Position numbers and translations under genes: made by a program. Positions 63,956-64,000 of a stretch of 64,000 nucleotides of DNA are shown one piece after another (position 1 is the stretch's first letter; each line of letters begins with the position of its first letter). This DNA is from Tenacibaculum sp. MAR_2010_89 (GTDB lineage Bacteria > Bacteroidota > Bacteroidia > Flavobacteriales > Flavobacteriaceae), in contig NZ_FNUB01000005.1 in assembly GCF_900105985.1 (NCBI RefSeq), forward strand, positions 248,001 to 312,000, read 5' to 3'. The notes under the pieces are model-generated. The model was not told where the DNA came from. It did not search any database and saw only the letters and a list, made by a program, of their open reading frames with translations.

Positions 63956-64000
63956 ATGATTTCTGTAGAAGAAGCAAAACATATAATTTTAGAAAACACA
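63956..64000 (+). CDS. moeA: Molybdopterin molybdenumtransferase, partial (3' end outside window)
   Basis: Only 15 codons are visible: MISVEEAKHIILENT, which matches the typical MoeA N-terminus, directly after moaA. It would insert molybdenum into molybdopterin. The assignment rests on a short stretch and the operon context. Confidence 0.7.
   Translation, partial: MISVEEAKHIILENT

Overview
This window is a low-G+C stretch of a Bacteroidota chromosome, most likely a marine member of the Flavobacteriaceae (Tenacibaculum or Polaribacter-like; the genus is a guess). The evidence is promoter boxes of the Bacteroidota type (TAnnTTTG), a subtilase with a type IX secretion (T9SS) C-terminal signal, TPR histidine kinases, LytTR and PhoB-type regulators, SusD-free housekeeping content and many lipoproteins with short leaders. 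No rRNA, tRNA, CRISPR array, prophage or classical IS was seen.

Layout. 0-15 kb: housekeeping and secreted proteins (Xaa-Pro aminopeptidase fragment, Na+:alanine symporter, M28 peptidase, membrane AraC regulator, T9SS subtilase, HopJ-like protein, M50 peptidase, kelch protein, aspS, purD). 15.0-26.8 kb: a minus-strand surface polysaccharide operon (chain-length protein, rmlC-like epimerase, gmd, fcl, flippase, glycosyltransferases, polymerase, initiating sugar transferase), preceded by an unknown protein, a ctpA-type protease and rnpA. 30.7-36.6 kb: acyl-CoA dehydrogenase, a small membrane protein, PNPOx-like protein, a LytS/LytTR two-component operon and glpK.

36.6-46.1 kb is the accessory highlight and sits between glpK and glpD. 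It holds, in transcription order on the minus strand, an orphan TPR histidine kinase, a palindromic-repeat cluster, a double-glycine leader peptide gene broken by a stop codon, a Gly-rich 48-residue peptide gene, a second TPR histidine kinase with its NarL-like response regulator, and then a 3.4-kb array of 14 small cassettes. Every cassette starts with the same 67-bp promoter/operator block: two CGGAAA-type sites exactly 22 bp apart, CCCCTTTT, about 18 bp, then TAnnTTTG. Five cassettes encode 33-residue cationic amphipathic peptides that all end in LGKGASYALKH. Nine encode only a ~75-85-nt RNA with a 5' hairpin, an AAGGGGAAA motif and a terminator. The simplest reading is a peptide-sensing two-component system that drives a coordinated burst of many small RNAs plus small peptides. 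I do not recognise it as a described system.

46-64 kb: glpD, two YHS-domain proteins, a NYN-domain protein, a LuxE/PaaK-like protein, an ECF sigma factor (apparently with an ATT start) with its anti-sigma/beta-barrel partner, an exonuclease, a PhoB/PhoR-like pair with a terminator between the two genes, a patatin-BamA-like protein, uvrC, a MutS-family ATPase, and the start of a molybdenum cofactor operon (moaA, small membrane protein, moeA running out of the window). A GIY-YIG nuclease gene lies exactly in the middle of one of the palindromic repeats next to glpD.
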